Assembly (NCBI GenBank): GCA_024803745.1 | Contig: JANJXV010000161.1 | Location: 1,004,001-1,068,000 of the forward strand | Direction of reading: 5' to 3' | DNA length: 64,000 nt | Source of the DNA: Megascapheus bottae | Taxonomy: Eukaryota > Chordata > Mammalia > Rodentia > Geomyidae | Shown here: positions 1-9,562 of the stretch, one piece after another | Layout of the letters: every line of letters begins with the position of its first letter | How positions within the stretch are numbered: position 1 is the stretch's first letter | Translations under genes and position numbers: made by a program | The notes under the pieces: model-generated | Databases searched by the model: none | The model's input: the letters and a program-made list of their open reading frames with translations, nothing else | What the model was told of the DNA's origin: nothing

Positions 1-475
1 TGGTAAATAGTGCTGCAATGAGCATCATTGTGGTAGTGGCTTTAGTATGTCCTTTTTTCTGGACAATTGGGTAGATGCCAAGTAGTGGATTTGCTGGATC
101 ATAGGGGAGCTCTATGTTCAGTCTTTTGAGGAACCACCACACTGCTTTCCGTAGTGGTTGAACGAGTTTACACTCACACCAACAGTGTAGGTGTGATCCC
201 ACCTGGTCACTTCCCCACCAGTATCTCTTATTAGATTTTTTGATAATGGCCATTCTGACTGGAGTCAGGTGGAATCTCAAAGTTGTTTTGATTTTCATTT
301 CCCTTATTGCTAGAGATATGGAGCATTTCTTCATGTGTCTAAAGCCCATTTTAATTTTTTCTTCAGAGAATACTCTTTTAAGTCTTTAGCCCACCTTTTA
401 ATAGGATGGTTGTTTCTTTGAAGATTTGTTTGGGAGAGATTCATTTTTTTCAGCTATAGATATATTTTAGATAAC
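1..475 (-). mobile_element. L1 ORF2 3'-end fragment (truncated by window edge)
   Basis: Read on the minus strand, this stretch matches the C-terminal part of ORF2 in the array L1s (about 27,775-28,260), with scattered substitutions. It contains the same sequence order around the cysteine-rich C-terminal segment. Homology fades near the TAGATATATTTTAGATA block at about 460-475. It is an old fragment, more diverged than the array copies, and continues to the left of the window. Confidence 0.85.
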
Positions 476-504
476 TACATATATTTTTGTAGAAAAAAGA
501 ATGG

Positions 505-850
505 AAGCCATCATGCTGGCTCACAACTTAATTTCAGCTACTTAGGAGGCTCAGGGCTTAGGATCACAGGTCAAAGCCAACCAGGGCCCTACAGTGTGTG
601 AGATCAAACTCTGTGAACATACAATGACTGTAAGAGGAATCTCACTGCCTGGGAATGTAGCCTAATGGTAGAGTGCTCACCTAGAATGCATGAAGAACAA
701 GGTTCTATTCACCGGTACCGCATATTCAGAAAAAAGCAAGAAGTGGCGCTGTGTTTCAAGAGGCAGAGCACTCACCTTGGGCAAGCGAGTCCAATGAAAA
801 TGTCTAGGCCCTGCGTCCAAGCCGTAGGACTGGCAAAAAGAAAAAAAAGA
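505..850 (+). mobile_element. Two adjacent SINEs (Geo-like monomer, then ID-like dimer)
   Basis: At 505-640 lies a diverged copy of the monomer that reads 'ggctcac...ctactcaggaggct...' in better copies (compare 21,138-21,310). At 646-850 lies a tRNA-derived ID-like element. It has the A-box-like phrase TAATGGTAGAGTGC, a diverged B-box phrase and an A-rich tail at about 835-852. Neither encodes protein. Confidence 0.75.
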
Positions 851-949
851 GCAATCTTACTTAAGTAACAAGGAATGTACCCTATATTTATACAGACTGA
901 AAAATTCATTAAGAAATTAGAAAGTATGTATAAAGTGCATAATTTCTTT

Positions 950-1045
950 TGTGTGTTGGCACTGGGTCTTCAACTGAGTGCTTCAGCTCTATCCCTGACC
1001 TTTTCTGCTCAAGGCTAGCACTCTACCAATGCAGCCCCAAATCAA
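950..1045 (-). mobile_element. SINE fragment
   Basis: Minus-strand SINE remnant recognised by the phrases CTCAAGGCTAGCACTCTACC and 'ctgagtgcttcagctc', which recur across the window. It ends just before the left boundary of the segmental duplication at 1,080. Confidence 0.6.
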
Positions 1046-1249
1046 CTATCTTCAATTGAGATATAAGCGATGAATATTTCAGGGTGCTTCATGAAAAACA
1101 TTTTTATAAATTGAAACTTTCAACACAGTCTTATTTTAGTATGAATGTTGAGATGGGAAGAGACAGAAAAAGTGAAATGTTTCCTGATCCCCATAGAGAA
1201 GAGACTCAGCAGAACCACTGTGGTCTGCAGGCTTCTTTGTGAGTTTTGT

Positions 1250-1470
1250 TTGCTTGTTTGATTTTTGTCAATTGTGGGGCTTGAACTCTGGGCCTGGGCA
1301 CTGTCCCTGAGCTCTTCAGCTCAAGGCTAGTGCTTTAATCTGTGAGCCACAGTGCCACTTCTGGATTTTCTGGCAGTTAACTGGGTACTTTGGCTGGCTT
1401 TAAACTTTGATTCTCAGATCTTAGCCTCCTGAGTAGCTAAGATTATAGGTGTGAGGTACCATCACCAGGC
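1250..1470 (-). mobile_element. SINE, ID/Geo dimer type
   Basis: A nearly complete minus-strand SINE with the recurrent phrases 'gggcttgaactctgggcctgggcactg', 'agctcttcagctcaaggctag' and 'cctcctgagtagctaagattatagg'. The same insertion is present at 53,885-54,105 in the other duplication copy. Confidence 0.85.
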
Positions 1471-1819
1471 TGCTGCTCTGTTACTATGCAGGTTCTGGAT
1501 CAAGAACTTCAAGTTCTTACTTCTCTTGCCTGATACTCTGCCATTTCAACGAAGCCCCAGTTCCTGGTCTTTGTTGGTTAATGAGAGATATTATGATTTT
1601 CTAATATTTAGAGGAATGATTATAAAACCCAGCATTTTACTTACTTGAATAAATTAAGAGACAGGACCTAGTGAGATGGAAAACAAATTTTTTTTTCAAG
1701 TTGCTATCCTGTTCTAATGCATAAGTCTGGCTATTTTGCTTACACACAAATATGTATTTTACCAATTTCTACTCTATTTTTGCTTAGCTTAAATCCACCA
1801 CTGCCATTTCATAGATTTT

Positions 1820-2360
1820 GTTGTTGTTGTTTGCGGTGCTTGAACTCTGTGCCTGGGCTGTTCCTCAGATCTTCAGTTCAATGCCAGTGCTCTACTACTT
1901 TTGATTTGGCCAGTCCTGGGCTTGAACTCAGGGACTGAGCACTGTCCTTATATTTTCTCAAGGCTAGGGCTCTACCACTTCAGCCTAAGCACCACTTCCA
2001 GCATTTTTCTAAGTATGTGATATTGAGAAATTGAACCCAGGTCTTCGTGCATGCTAGGCAAGCACTCTACCACTAGGCCAAACTCCCAGCCCAAAATTAT
2101 TCATCATTACTATTAGCTATCTTCTTTTTTTTATTATTGATTCGTCATGTTGCTTGGACTTTGGGCCTGGACTCTCCCTGACCTCTTCAGCTCAAGGCTA
2201 GCGCTCTTCCTCTACAGCTCCATTTTTGGTTTCTGGTAGTTAATTGGTGATGTAAGTCTCACAAACATATGTGTCCAGGCTGGCTTTGGGCTTTGAACCA
2301 AGATCCTCCAATCTCAGCCTCCATAGTAGGTAGAATTACACGCTTCAGCCAGCAGTGCCT
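1820..2360 (-). mobile_element. SINE cluster (three minus-strand elements)
   Basis: A partial element lies at 1,820-1,900, a complete ID-like dimer at 1,905-2,095 (ends CTAGGCAAGCACTCTACCAC and 'ccaaactcccagccc'), and a dimer at 2,130-2,360. All are matched in the right duplication copy at about 54,470-55,005. Confidence 0.8.
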
Positions 2361-2369
2361 GACTGTTTG

Positions 2370-2480
2370 ATGTCTCTGTCTCTGTTTCTCTGTCTGTCTG
2401 TCTCTGTCTGTCTGCCTGTCTGTCTCTCTGTCTCTCTGTCTCTCTCTCTGTCTCTGTCTCTCTCTCTGTGTCTCTCTCTC

Positions 2481-2561
<81 letters not shown>

Positions 2562-2575
2562 GTCTCTCTTTTGGT
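2370..2575 (+). repeat. (TCTC)n microsatellite with TCTG interruptions
   Basis: About 200 bp of CT dinucleotide repeat broken by TCTG units, longest and purest at about 2,490-2,550. The open frame it creates is a repeat artefact. The matching tract at 55,013-55,220 has a different internal pattern. Confidence 0.97.
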
Positions 2576-3110
2576 TGTAAGACTTTAATTGTGCACCTGG
2601 GCAGTGTTCCTGGGCTCTTCAGCTCAAGGCTACAACCTTAAACACCTTGAGCCACAGTGTCACTTCTGGTTTTCTGGTGCTTAAGTGGAAGAAAGAGTTT
2701 CATGCACTTTAGTGTCTGGCCTGGCTTTGAACTGTGATCCTCAGAACCCAACCTTCTGAGATCATTTCCAGCTTTTTTTTGGTGTAAGTGGTACAGAGTA
2801 ATTGAACACAGGGCTTTGTGCATACTAGGCAAGCAAACTACCACTAGTGTGCACTCCAGCCTTAGATAAGGGCTTTCTTTTTCTTTTTCATTTTTTCACT
2901 CATGGGGCTTGAACTCTGGGCCTGGATGTTTACCTTAAGCTCTTCAGCTCAAGGCAAGAGCTCTACCATTTGAGGCACATTGTCATTTTGAATTTTCTGG
3001 ATTACTTGGAAATAAGATTCTCACAGATTTTTATGCCTGGGCCGACTTTGAACCTCGATCCTCCAGGGTAGCTAGGATTACCAGGGTGAGCCACCAGTCA
3101 CGGGCATTAA
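2576..3110 (-). mobile_element. SINE cluster (minus strand)
   Basis: A dimeric element at about 2,580-2,765 is followed by an ID-like half at 2,765-2,862 and another dimer at 2,880-3,110. Recognition rests on 'gctcttcagctcaaggc' and 'gtagctaggattaccagg'. Shared with about 55,220-55,755 in the right copy. Confidence 0.8.
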
Positions 3111-3264
3111 ATTATTATTTTTGCATGTCCTATGGCTTCAACTCATGGCCAGAGCACATCCTAGGGCTTGCTCAAGGATAGAACTTTACTTCAGCCAGCC
3201 AACTCCCGGTCCAAATAGGCCACTCTTGAAGCTAGAATTACAGAGATCTGCCATAATACTGGCA

Positions 3265-3450
3265 GAGCATGACTACTTGCCGAGCATGAATGAAGACCCA
3301 AGTTCAATTCCTCAGCACAACATTGATAAAAAAAGATAAAAGTGGTGCTGTGGCACATGTGATAGAACTTGCGCCTTAAGAATAAACAAAAACAAAAACA
3401 AGGATCGTGCTCAGGTCCTGAGTCTAAGCCCAGTACTGGCAAAAAAAATT
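3265..3450 (+). mobile_element. ID-like SINE, 5'-truncated
   Basis: Plus-strand element starting inside the tRNA-like head (GAGCATGAATGAAGACCC, B-box-like AGTTCAATTCC). It continues through an A-rich linker and 'gctcaggtcctgagtctaagccc' to an A tail near 3,440. The right copy at about 56,020-56,215 keeps the missing head. Confidence 0.75.
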
Positions 3451-3474
3451 CTGCCCAAAGTAGACATTTAAACT

Positions 3475-3665
3475 TATTGTACTTTTCAAAAAATTTGTTG
3501 TTCAAGGTGATATACAAAGAGATTGCTGTTACATATGTAATGAGTACATTTCTTGTAAACACTGTTACCCCCTCCCCCATTTTCTCTTTCCTTTCCCCCC
3601 AAGTCATAAATTTCATTTACAACAAATATATATGTATTTTCATTCCTGAAAAAAATAGTTTAAAA
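3475..3665 (-). mobile_element. Unclassified L1-like 3'-end fragment
   Basis: Similar to 53,445-53,710: 'gttacatatgtaatgagtacatttctt', then a pyrimidine-rich block 'ccccctcccccattttctc'. On the minus strand the block is G-rich, as in L1 3' UTRs. The family is not identified. It is also present at about 56,255-56,400 in the right duplication copy. Confidence 0.5.
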
Positions 3666-4019
3666 TGTGTTCAAATAAATGATGTAGGTTGATATATTTA
3701 TCAAAATGGATTACTTGAACTCTAAAATAAACATTCTAAGTAATTTTTCTCATAAAATTGTAGTAATGCTATAAAACTTATATTAAAGGAATTTTAGTTA
3801 TTAATTTCTTATGTTTTACCTTTAACATTATTACACTACGCATACTGTTTATGGTATTAATACAGACAGCATGAAATATGATTATGTAAAAAAATTAAAT
3901 GATTAAAAATAGTAAGGTTGGGGGCCAGTAGTTTGGCTTGGTGGCACACACCCTGGACTGGCAAAAAAGAAGTAGGGTTAGATAAATCAGATTTATTTCC
4001 AAATGTGTGAAAATGGTAT
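3666..4019. other. AT-rich stretch without recognised gene
   Basis: AT-rich, low-complexity sequence shared with 56,450-56,790 in the right copy. I see no coding signal. A short SINE end appears near 3,925-3,965 ('ggcacacaccctggactggcaaaaaagaa'). Confidence 0.5.
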
Positions 4020-4215
4020 GATTTCTTGTTTGGCTAGTCCTGCGGCTTGAACTGAGGGACCAGGAACTGTCCTTGGCCACATTTGTTCAAGGGTGGCACT
4101 CTTACACCTGAGCAACAGTGCCCCATCTGCTTTTTCTGTGTATGCAGTGTCGAGGAATTGAATCAAGGTCTTCTTGTATACTAGGCGAGCACTCTACAAC
4201 TAGGCAACATTAAAA
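4020..4215 (-). mobile_element. ID-like SINE dimer
   Basis: Minus-strand element: 'gctagtcctgcggcttgaactgaggg' through 'actaggcgagcactctacaactagg'. The equivalent insertion is at 56,800-56,980 in the right copy. Confidence 0.8.
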
Positions 4216-4639
4216 GCCAAAGTAGATTTTTGATGCTATTGTGGAGTTTTAATTTTCTTAAATATTTGTACAAAGCACAATGGATATATAAACAGACTTG
4301 AACTCACAGAAGAGAGTCCCACATAATATTACAGTTACTCTGGCACTTCTCCCGATTGACAAAACACATTTCCAGGCATCTGCTCTGTCCTTCAGCTTTG
4401 GTAGCTGACTTGTCTTTCCATGGAGGCCTGGCCTGGATTCCTGGTGATTCCATGCATTTCATAGTTCCCTGTATATCCAGTAAGGTTGTCTTCTATGGGA
4501 CCAGACCTGTCTGGTTTTTGGCCCACCCAGGACCTATGTGTCTGAGGTCTCACATTATAAGTGGAAAATAAAACACAGTATAATAAGCACTGAAGAACTG
4601 CACACCATAATATTAACAATGAGAGTTTAATAGTTAGCA

Positions 4640-5180
4640 AAGTAAATACAATGAATACTTGACAAGAATCATGAGAGCAAGATAAAGAGACGTCTTTTTA
4701 GGAAGGGGACAGGGAAGCTCTAAATCCAGACTGGCCTCCAAGTTGCCTTCAGACAGTGATTCTACTTCCGAGTCCTCAGAAGGGTCTCCTTCCTCATGAG
4801 AAACAGAATGTCCTTCCTGAGTTAAGAGGGGGATGGATTCTGGTTTGTCGAATGGAGATTGAGTCTCTTTTAGTGAGATGGATGGGTCTGGATATTCTGT
4901 GAGGATGGATTCATTTTCCTCCAATGAATCCAGTATTGAGAGTACACTTGCTGCTTCCCATGGGGACATTTTCCATGAGCCCAGCGTGTGCCCCTTCAGC
5001 TTGCACAATAAGTGGAGTGTTACTCTGACTCAGATGGACTGACTCTGGGTGGAGTGTGAAAGGAAACGGAAGGAAATCTGGCTGCTCTTTTTCTTCCTCC
5101 ATAGTATCTGCAGGTTCAACTGTGTCACACATGGGGTTCAGAGCAAAAGGTATATCCATAGGACTCTAAACCTGTTTGGT
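4640..5180 (-). pseudogene. RalGDS-like pseudogene, linker / start of GEF segment (left copy)
   Basis: Two overlapping minus-strand frames cover this part. 5,159 to about 4,990 gives an acidic segment with EEEKEQPDF, and about 5,008-4,634 gives an acidic, Ser/Glu-rich segment containing HTLGSW and WEAASVLSILDSLEENES. A frame change between them is needed to read on. In RalGDS family proteins the REM domain is followed by a long acidic/proline-rich linker and then the exchange domain, whose early part has a similar H-x-LGS-x-W motif. The match is weak and rests on position and a short motif. No catalytic exchange domain is visible downstream. The right copy at 57,451-57,928 shows the same two frames. 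Confidence 0.45.
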
Positions 5181-5680
5181 AATTTCTACAGAAGGCCCAT
5201 GCTTTCTGGAGTGCAGTGATGAATCTCAGTCTCCATCAGTCACCAGCTCCATTGGTGGGTTTTTCATCCGGAGTTCAGGATAAGCTCTTACACGATGACC
5301 CAAACCTAAGAATAGAAATAGGTAGAGTGGACAGAGTGGACTCTGCAAGTTGAAGTGTCACTCAACTTCCATGAGGATCTAATGGAGGAACCTGTAGAAC
5401 TGGAGTTTGGACTGAACACTGAGGAGGTGTAGGGTCTTTCTAATGAGTGCTTATTCCAGAGTCCTTTCAGAGGACAGACATTACCTGGCTGACACCACCC
5501 ATAAAGGGCATTTTGCCAAGCTCTGTAGAAGTAAGGGCCAACCAATATCTAGACCACATGGGCTTCCTACTCACAGGTTCTGAGGCACCCACACCAGGAC
5601 TTCTACTTTTTCTTGGTCTTACTGGTCACATATTACTCCAGCTGGTCAAAAAGTTTGTGTTTAGAAGAGCAGGTCCAAAG
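5181..5680 (-). pseudogene. RalGDS-like pseudogene, intervening segment
   Basis: Between the REM-like and linker-like pieces. On the minus strand, readable bits such as PELRMKNPPMELV (near 5,240-5,280) occur between stops, and candidate splice sites are present (for example CAG|gtaatg near 5,482). No exon can be placed with confidence. Sequence is conserved in the right copy at 57,950-58,460. Confidence 0.3.
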
Positions 5681-5815
5681 CCGACATTTGGAACCTCATA
5701 TAGAGCTTCAGTTGTGTAAGGGTGTGGCAGTTCTTGAACTCGTAGAAATCACTCGGGTAGAAGTCCATTCACATCGTATAGATGGAACACATGATGCTGT
5801 GGGCACATTTGGTAC
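5681..5815 (-). pseudogene. RalGDS-like pseudogene, end of REM domain (left copy)
   Basis: One minus-strand frame reads DFYPSDFYEF, then QLKLYMRF. This aligns with the end of the REM (RasGEF N-terminal) domain of RalGDS proteins, where an acidic-Phe-x-x-Pro-x-Asp-Phe segment precedes a Leu/Tyr-rich helix. Just upstream, at 5,769-5,771, an in-frame TGA interrupts the frame. The right copy has the same TGA at 58,540-58,542 and there reads YMRLHMPALDL, closer to the family. The shared stop shows the gene was dead before duplication. Confidence 0.55.
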
Positions 5816-6094
5816 AAGGAAAGTGAGAGTCTTCTCTCTCCATCCTGAGCCTTTTACCAAAGCCCCTTTCTTGCAGGATTCTAATGCTGTGGCTGTCCTG
5901 CAGAGATGTGCACTTATGTGCTGGGAGGCGTGTAAGAGACACTCGAGAACAGGATGACTTTTACCCCCCACTTCCAGAAGCTTCTGAGAGAGGCCTCTAT
6001 GCATCTGTCCAAAGTAAACGCACATTAAATTAACTAAGTAAATGCTCTAAATAAATCAATAAGTGAATGCTCTACATAAAGAACTAAATGCTCA
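5816..6094. other. Intron-like sequence of the pseudogene locus
   Basis: No recognisable coding or repeat sequence beyond short AT-rich direct repeats around 6,030-6,090 (repeated 'taaatgctc'). Conserved in the right copy. Confidence 0.35.
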
Positions 6095-6330
6095 TTGCTC
6101 TAATCTTAGCCACCCAGCAGGCTGAGCTCTGAAGATCACAGTGGAAAGCCAGTCTAGTCAGTAAAAGTCTAAAGGCACTTGTCTTCAATTAGGCAGCAAA
6201 AAGCCAGAACTTGACCTATGACTCAAATGGTACAGTGCTAATTTTTGAACACCAAACGGATGGCATTTAGACCTGGGTTCAGGTTCAAGTGGCAGCACTG
6301 GACCACACACCAAAATGTAAATGCTTTCAG
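6095..6330 (+). mobile_element. Diverged Geo/ID-type SINE
   Basis: Plus-strand element: 'taatcttagccacccagcaggctgagctctgaagatcac' then 'gccagaacttgacctatgactcaaatgg'. It is old, with many substitutions. The same insertion is present in the right copy at about 58,866-59,070. Confidence 0.65.
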
Positions 6331-6669
6331 GTTCTAACAGGCAAAGCTATCACAATCCCTCCCTGATGGCTCAAAAGTGATTCAGCCCCCAGCTTTTCCT
6401 CTGACTCCAGTATTTCACAGGCCTCCGCCATTAGTACTGACACCTCATTTCTTACTGGGAAATGGGATTTCCTAGGATGTCACCTAGGTGAGGGCTGCAG
6501 TTGGGAGCCACTTACTCATGCCTGAAATCCAACTTCTCAGTAAGCACACTGTTGAGACTCCAGTAGCTTGTGAGGGAAATGAAATGGCATGGTGTCCCAG
6601 TCATAATAAAGTAGTTTGTGCACTTGTATCATGCTTAGCTCCCCTGTGAACACCCCAGTGAAACAAACA
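6331..6669. other. Unassigned intronic stretch
   Basis: No repeat family or coding similarity recognised. Conserved in the right copy at about 59,090-59,400. Confidence 0.3.
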
Positions 6670-7064
6670 GGCTCAGAGAGGAGCCAAGTATTCCAAGACT
6701 TGGCCAGGAGTGGTGAGCAAACATGGGTTTGGAGGGGGAACACTCACTTTTTCAAGAGAATTTCCAGCAACTACTACATTGTCCTCCACTATTTGAAATT
6801 GTGCAGGAAGTTTCCCACATAAAAGAGATCTCCTTTCTGGTAGGCAGGGATCAGCTTTGTCAGCAGCATCTCCAACAGGCCTTCCTCCAGGATCCATAGG
6901 TTACAAGGCTCATTCAGAGTCTGAGCTGACTTACCATCACACTGTATTGGCAAAACAGTGGATATTTCAAACGTAGGAATGGGACCACACTTCACACTGA
7001 GGAATTGGTATAGAGTAGATTGGAAATGACACACTCTAATCTCAGTATAGTCACTTGAAAGCAC
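6670..7064 (-). pseudogene. RalGDS-like pseudogene, REM domain N-terminal half (left copy)
   Basis: The minus-strand frame from 7,064 reads through EEGLLEMLLTKLIPAYQKGD and FYVGNFLHNF before a stop near 6,789. This aligns with the start of the REM domain in RalGDS proteins (pattern GTLEKLV..LVPAFQ..D.SYV..FL.TY). About 50 bp further, 6,745-6,690 reads LTTPGQVLEYL, matching the following TTTQQVLDLL motif of the family. REM stabilises the exchange domain that loads GTP on Ral GTPases. Here it is split by a stop and frame breaks, so no function is expected. The right copy is at about 59,430-59,740. Confidence 0.65.
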
Positions 7065-7072
7065 ACAAGAAG
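7065..7072. other. Empty site corresponding to the L1 insertion in the array
   Basis: Minus-strand sequence around here reads tacaaccttcttgtgtg with no L1. In the array the paralogous sequence reads tacaactttctt and then runs directly into the L1 poly(A)/3' end (for example at about 27,145). This marks where the L1 inserted in the paralogue. The right copy has the same uninterrupted form near 59,840. Confidence 0.7.
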
Positions 7073-7125
7073 GTTGTAGTTTGTGGGCAGGATGATGGGT
7101 TCAAATAGGTTTCCTCTCAATATAC

Positions 7126-7407
7126 CTCATCTGAGTTTCCCTGGAGTTTCCTGGCTTTCTTCCTAGAGAAATGCCTGATATACTGGAATTTTGTCTTGGC
7201 CCTGATCCAGCATCTACTTCTTCAAGTGAGACATCCATATCTCTCATGCCTGAGATCCGAGCCTCCTGACCTTTGGCAACAGCACAGCAACATCTTTCTT
7301 CCTCCTGAGCCACAGGCCAAGGGAGCTGACTTGAGCTGGTTGTCACATACAGTGGCTTGGTTACCAGGGTTCCATATTCTGTTCCATTGTGAGGGAGGTA
7401 GGGTCAC
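7126..7407 (-). pseudogene. RalGDS-like pseudogene, N-terminal exon (left copy)
   Basis: The minus-strand frame from 7,346 reads QEEERCCCAVAKGQEARISG, later SSISGISLGRK, and reaches a consensus donor GATGAG|gtat at 7,126/7,125. RalGDS has a similar Y-S-I-S-L-R-K segment before its REM domain, and the donor position is conserved in six paralogous copies in the window. The upstream exon limit is unknown. The array spacers carry the same exon on the plus strand. The assignment depends on the adjacent REM match and is weaker for this exon alone. Confidence 0.5.
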
Positions 7408-7684
7408 CTTTCAAGGCCCAATGACCAAAGCTCCTTGCTCACAGAACACCTCCCCAAAGACATACTGGAGGCTGAATCTCCCTTCCCACCTCACATATGG
7501 ATGTAGTAAACAGCACACCTTTTTGTTCAAATCCCAAGTCATTAACTAGGCGTAAGTGCTAGCCTGGTCTCAGGCTCAAGGAGCCTTTCTTAGGTAAGAT
7601 CCAAACTTAACTGTCACTATTCCCCTTAGACTTCACAAGACATTTTGCTTCACAGTGCCTTCTCAGCTTGCATTTTGCCTCTTG

Positions 7685-7880
7685 CACATTTTTTTTGCTA
7701 GTCCTGGGACTTGACCTCAGAGCCTGACCATTGTTCTTAGGCTTTCTTTAGGCTATAGCTGTCCCACCAAGCCACAGCACCACTTCCAGAGTTTTCTATG
7801 TATATGGTACTGCAGAATCAAACCGGACTCTTTTTGTGTGGTAGCCAAGCACTCTACAAATAGATGAAAGACCCAGGCCA
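7685..7880 (-). mobile_element. ID-like SINE dimer
   Basis: Minus-strand element from 'gctagtcctgggacttgacctcag' to 'gtagccaagcactctac'. An orthologous insertion, inverted, lies in every array spacer (for example about 26,325-26,512), so it predates the paralogue split. Confidence 0.8.
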
Positions 7881-8104
7881 TCTTGCACATATTTTTCACT
7901 TCAATCTACTAGGACGTTGTTAGGTTTCTCTATCCTAATCTATTTTTCTTCCTGATGAATATCTGTATTGTCATCTGTAAAAATGCAAGTGGGAAAATCA
8001 CAGAAGCATTGGTGACATAAAAAAAGTCTTACAGACATAGATAAGTGTTCATTCTTTGTAGGAGAAAGGATATTTTGATATGATGATGATGACTATTTAT
8101 AAAT

Positions 8105-8290
8105 ACTTAATCGGGGTTTAGACTTTGGCCCAGTGGTAGAGTGCTTGCCTAGCATCCATGAAGATCTAGGTTTGAGTCCTTAATATCACACAGATATAAA
8201 AATCCATATGGCAATGTGGCTCAAGTGGCAGAGGGCTAGACTTGGGAAAAGCCAAGAGCAGTGCTCAGGCCCTGAGTTCAAGCCCCAGAA
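8105..8290 (+). mobile_element. ID-like SINE dimer
   Basis: Plus-strand copy with an A-box-like CAGTGGTAGAGTGCTTGCC, a B-box-like GGTTTGAGTCC and 'gctcaggccctgagttcaagcccc', then an AAAAGAAAAG tail. Inverted counterparts occur in all array spacers (for example 25,900-26,085). Confidence 0.85.
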
Positions 8291-8484
8291 AAAACAAAAG
8301 AAAAGAAAAGAAAAGAAATGTGCTTTTTACAAGTTATTCACTCACAGCATTTGCCTCTGAATTCTTCGCTTCTGCATCTTGTGACTTATCCCTTTCCCTC
8401 AATGTAGACAAGAAAAACATATTTTATTACTTGCTATCCTGTTGTCCAATCTTTGGATATTAATTCAAAATACAATATTGCCTG
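8291..8484. other. End of the spacer-homologous block; unassigned
   Basis: Homology to the inverted array spacer ends at about 8,415 (GTAGACAAGAAAAAC on the plus strand). Beyond that I see no recognised feature up to the TG tract. Confidence 0.5.
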
Positions 8485-8550
8485 AGATATTGTGTGTGTG
8501 CATGTGTGTGTGTATCTGCCAATGTGTGCATGCACACATGTGTACAGGGT
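8485..8550 (+). repeat. (TG)n-rich purine-pyrimidine tract
   Basis: Interrupted TG/CA repeat (TGTGTGTGCATGTGTGTGTG and following). Its counterpart is at about 61,267-61,325. Alternating purine-pyrimidine sequence of this kind can adopt Z-DNA, but that is not shown here. Confidence 0.85.
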
Positions 8551-9370
8551 TTAGGGCTTACTCATAGGGCCTGTGTGATAACCCTCAGCATCTTTTCCTC
8601 AAAGGTATTGGTCTTTCACTTGTAGCTTATTATAGCTAATTGGAGTTGAGAGATTCACTCAATTTCTTGCCCTGTGCATTGGAACCCAGTGCTGGGTTCT
8701 CATATTGTTAATTGTAGCTATAGAGAAGCCTGAGGTCTGGGGACTCTCGTTAGAATCCAGCCCCTGAAAGAAAGTCACTGATAGAAATCTTTATCTTCAG
8801 TTAAGCACGAATAAATAAGGCAAAAGTGGAACTGTGGCTCAGTTCCTCTTGTAGCAGCCATGAGAAAATTAGTAATTGGCAGCACCTGGTCCCTGAGAGA
8901 AATCCTTAGCACTGGTTCAAAAAAAGAAAGAAAATAATGAAAAAAATTAAAACTTGCTGAGGAATCCATAAGGATAAACGTGCCTGTGAATAATCTTGTC
9001 ATTTCAGATTCCCTCAAGAGCTTATGTCTCTCTATATTTTTTTCAAGTTTTTTTAAAGATATTGACATATTTTCTATCTTTCCTAAACAGAGATAGCCAT
9101 CCACAAAACACAAACACAAACTCTCACACAGTATACCACCCACCCATAAGTGTCTGGCTATGTATATATGTATAGTCATATGTATTGATCTGTCTCTCTA
9201 TACTAATATATAAATGCATAAACATATGTATTTAGACAAACAGGAAACATACATAGATAGGTCTCAGGCATTTCCAGATTTTGTGCAAGTCTTCTGAGTA
9301 CAACTTACCATTGTATTGTTTGTCAAGATAGAGTCCCTCTAACTTTTGGCCAGCTTCTTGTCCTTTGATA
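8551..9370. other. Intergenic stretch with old SINE debris and AT-rich tract
   Basis: A diverged SINE fragment lies around 8,815-8,935 ('ggaactgtggctcagttcc', 'cctggtccctgagagaaatcc', A-rich tail). A TATG/CATA-rich tract lies at 9,165-9,245. Nothing coding is evident. Confidence 0.4.
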
Positions 9371-9374
9371 CTTT

Positions 9375-9562
9375 TTTCTGCCAGTCCTGGGTTTTGAACG
9401 CTAGGCCTGGATGCTGTCACTGAGCTTGAGCTTCTTGCATTCAGTAGTTTATTGCAGATAAGAGTCTCATGGAGTTTCTGTCCTGGGCTGGCTTTGAATT
9501 GTGATCCTCAGATCTCAAACTCCTGAGTAGCTAGGATGACAGTCTTGAGCTACCAGCACCTG
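9375..9562 (-). mobile_element. SINE (minus strand)
   Basis: Element from 'gccagtcctgggttttgaacgc' to 'cctgagtagctaggatgacag'. Matched at about 62,155-62,335 in the right copy. Confidence 0.8.

Noticed and set aside
2355..2588. Ser/Leu-repeat open frame (also 54,997-55,236, 15,394-15,618 and 19,115-19,348)
   Set aside because: Translation of TCTC and TTTC microsatellites, not proteins.
8105..8290. tRNA gene (A-box and B-box-like phrases)
   Set aside because: It is a tRNA-derived SINE with the usual dimer body and A tail. No cloverleaf with acceptor stem is evident.
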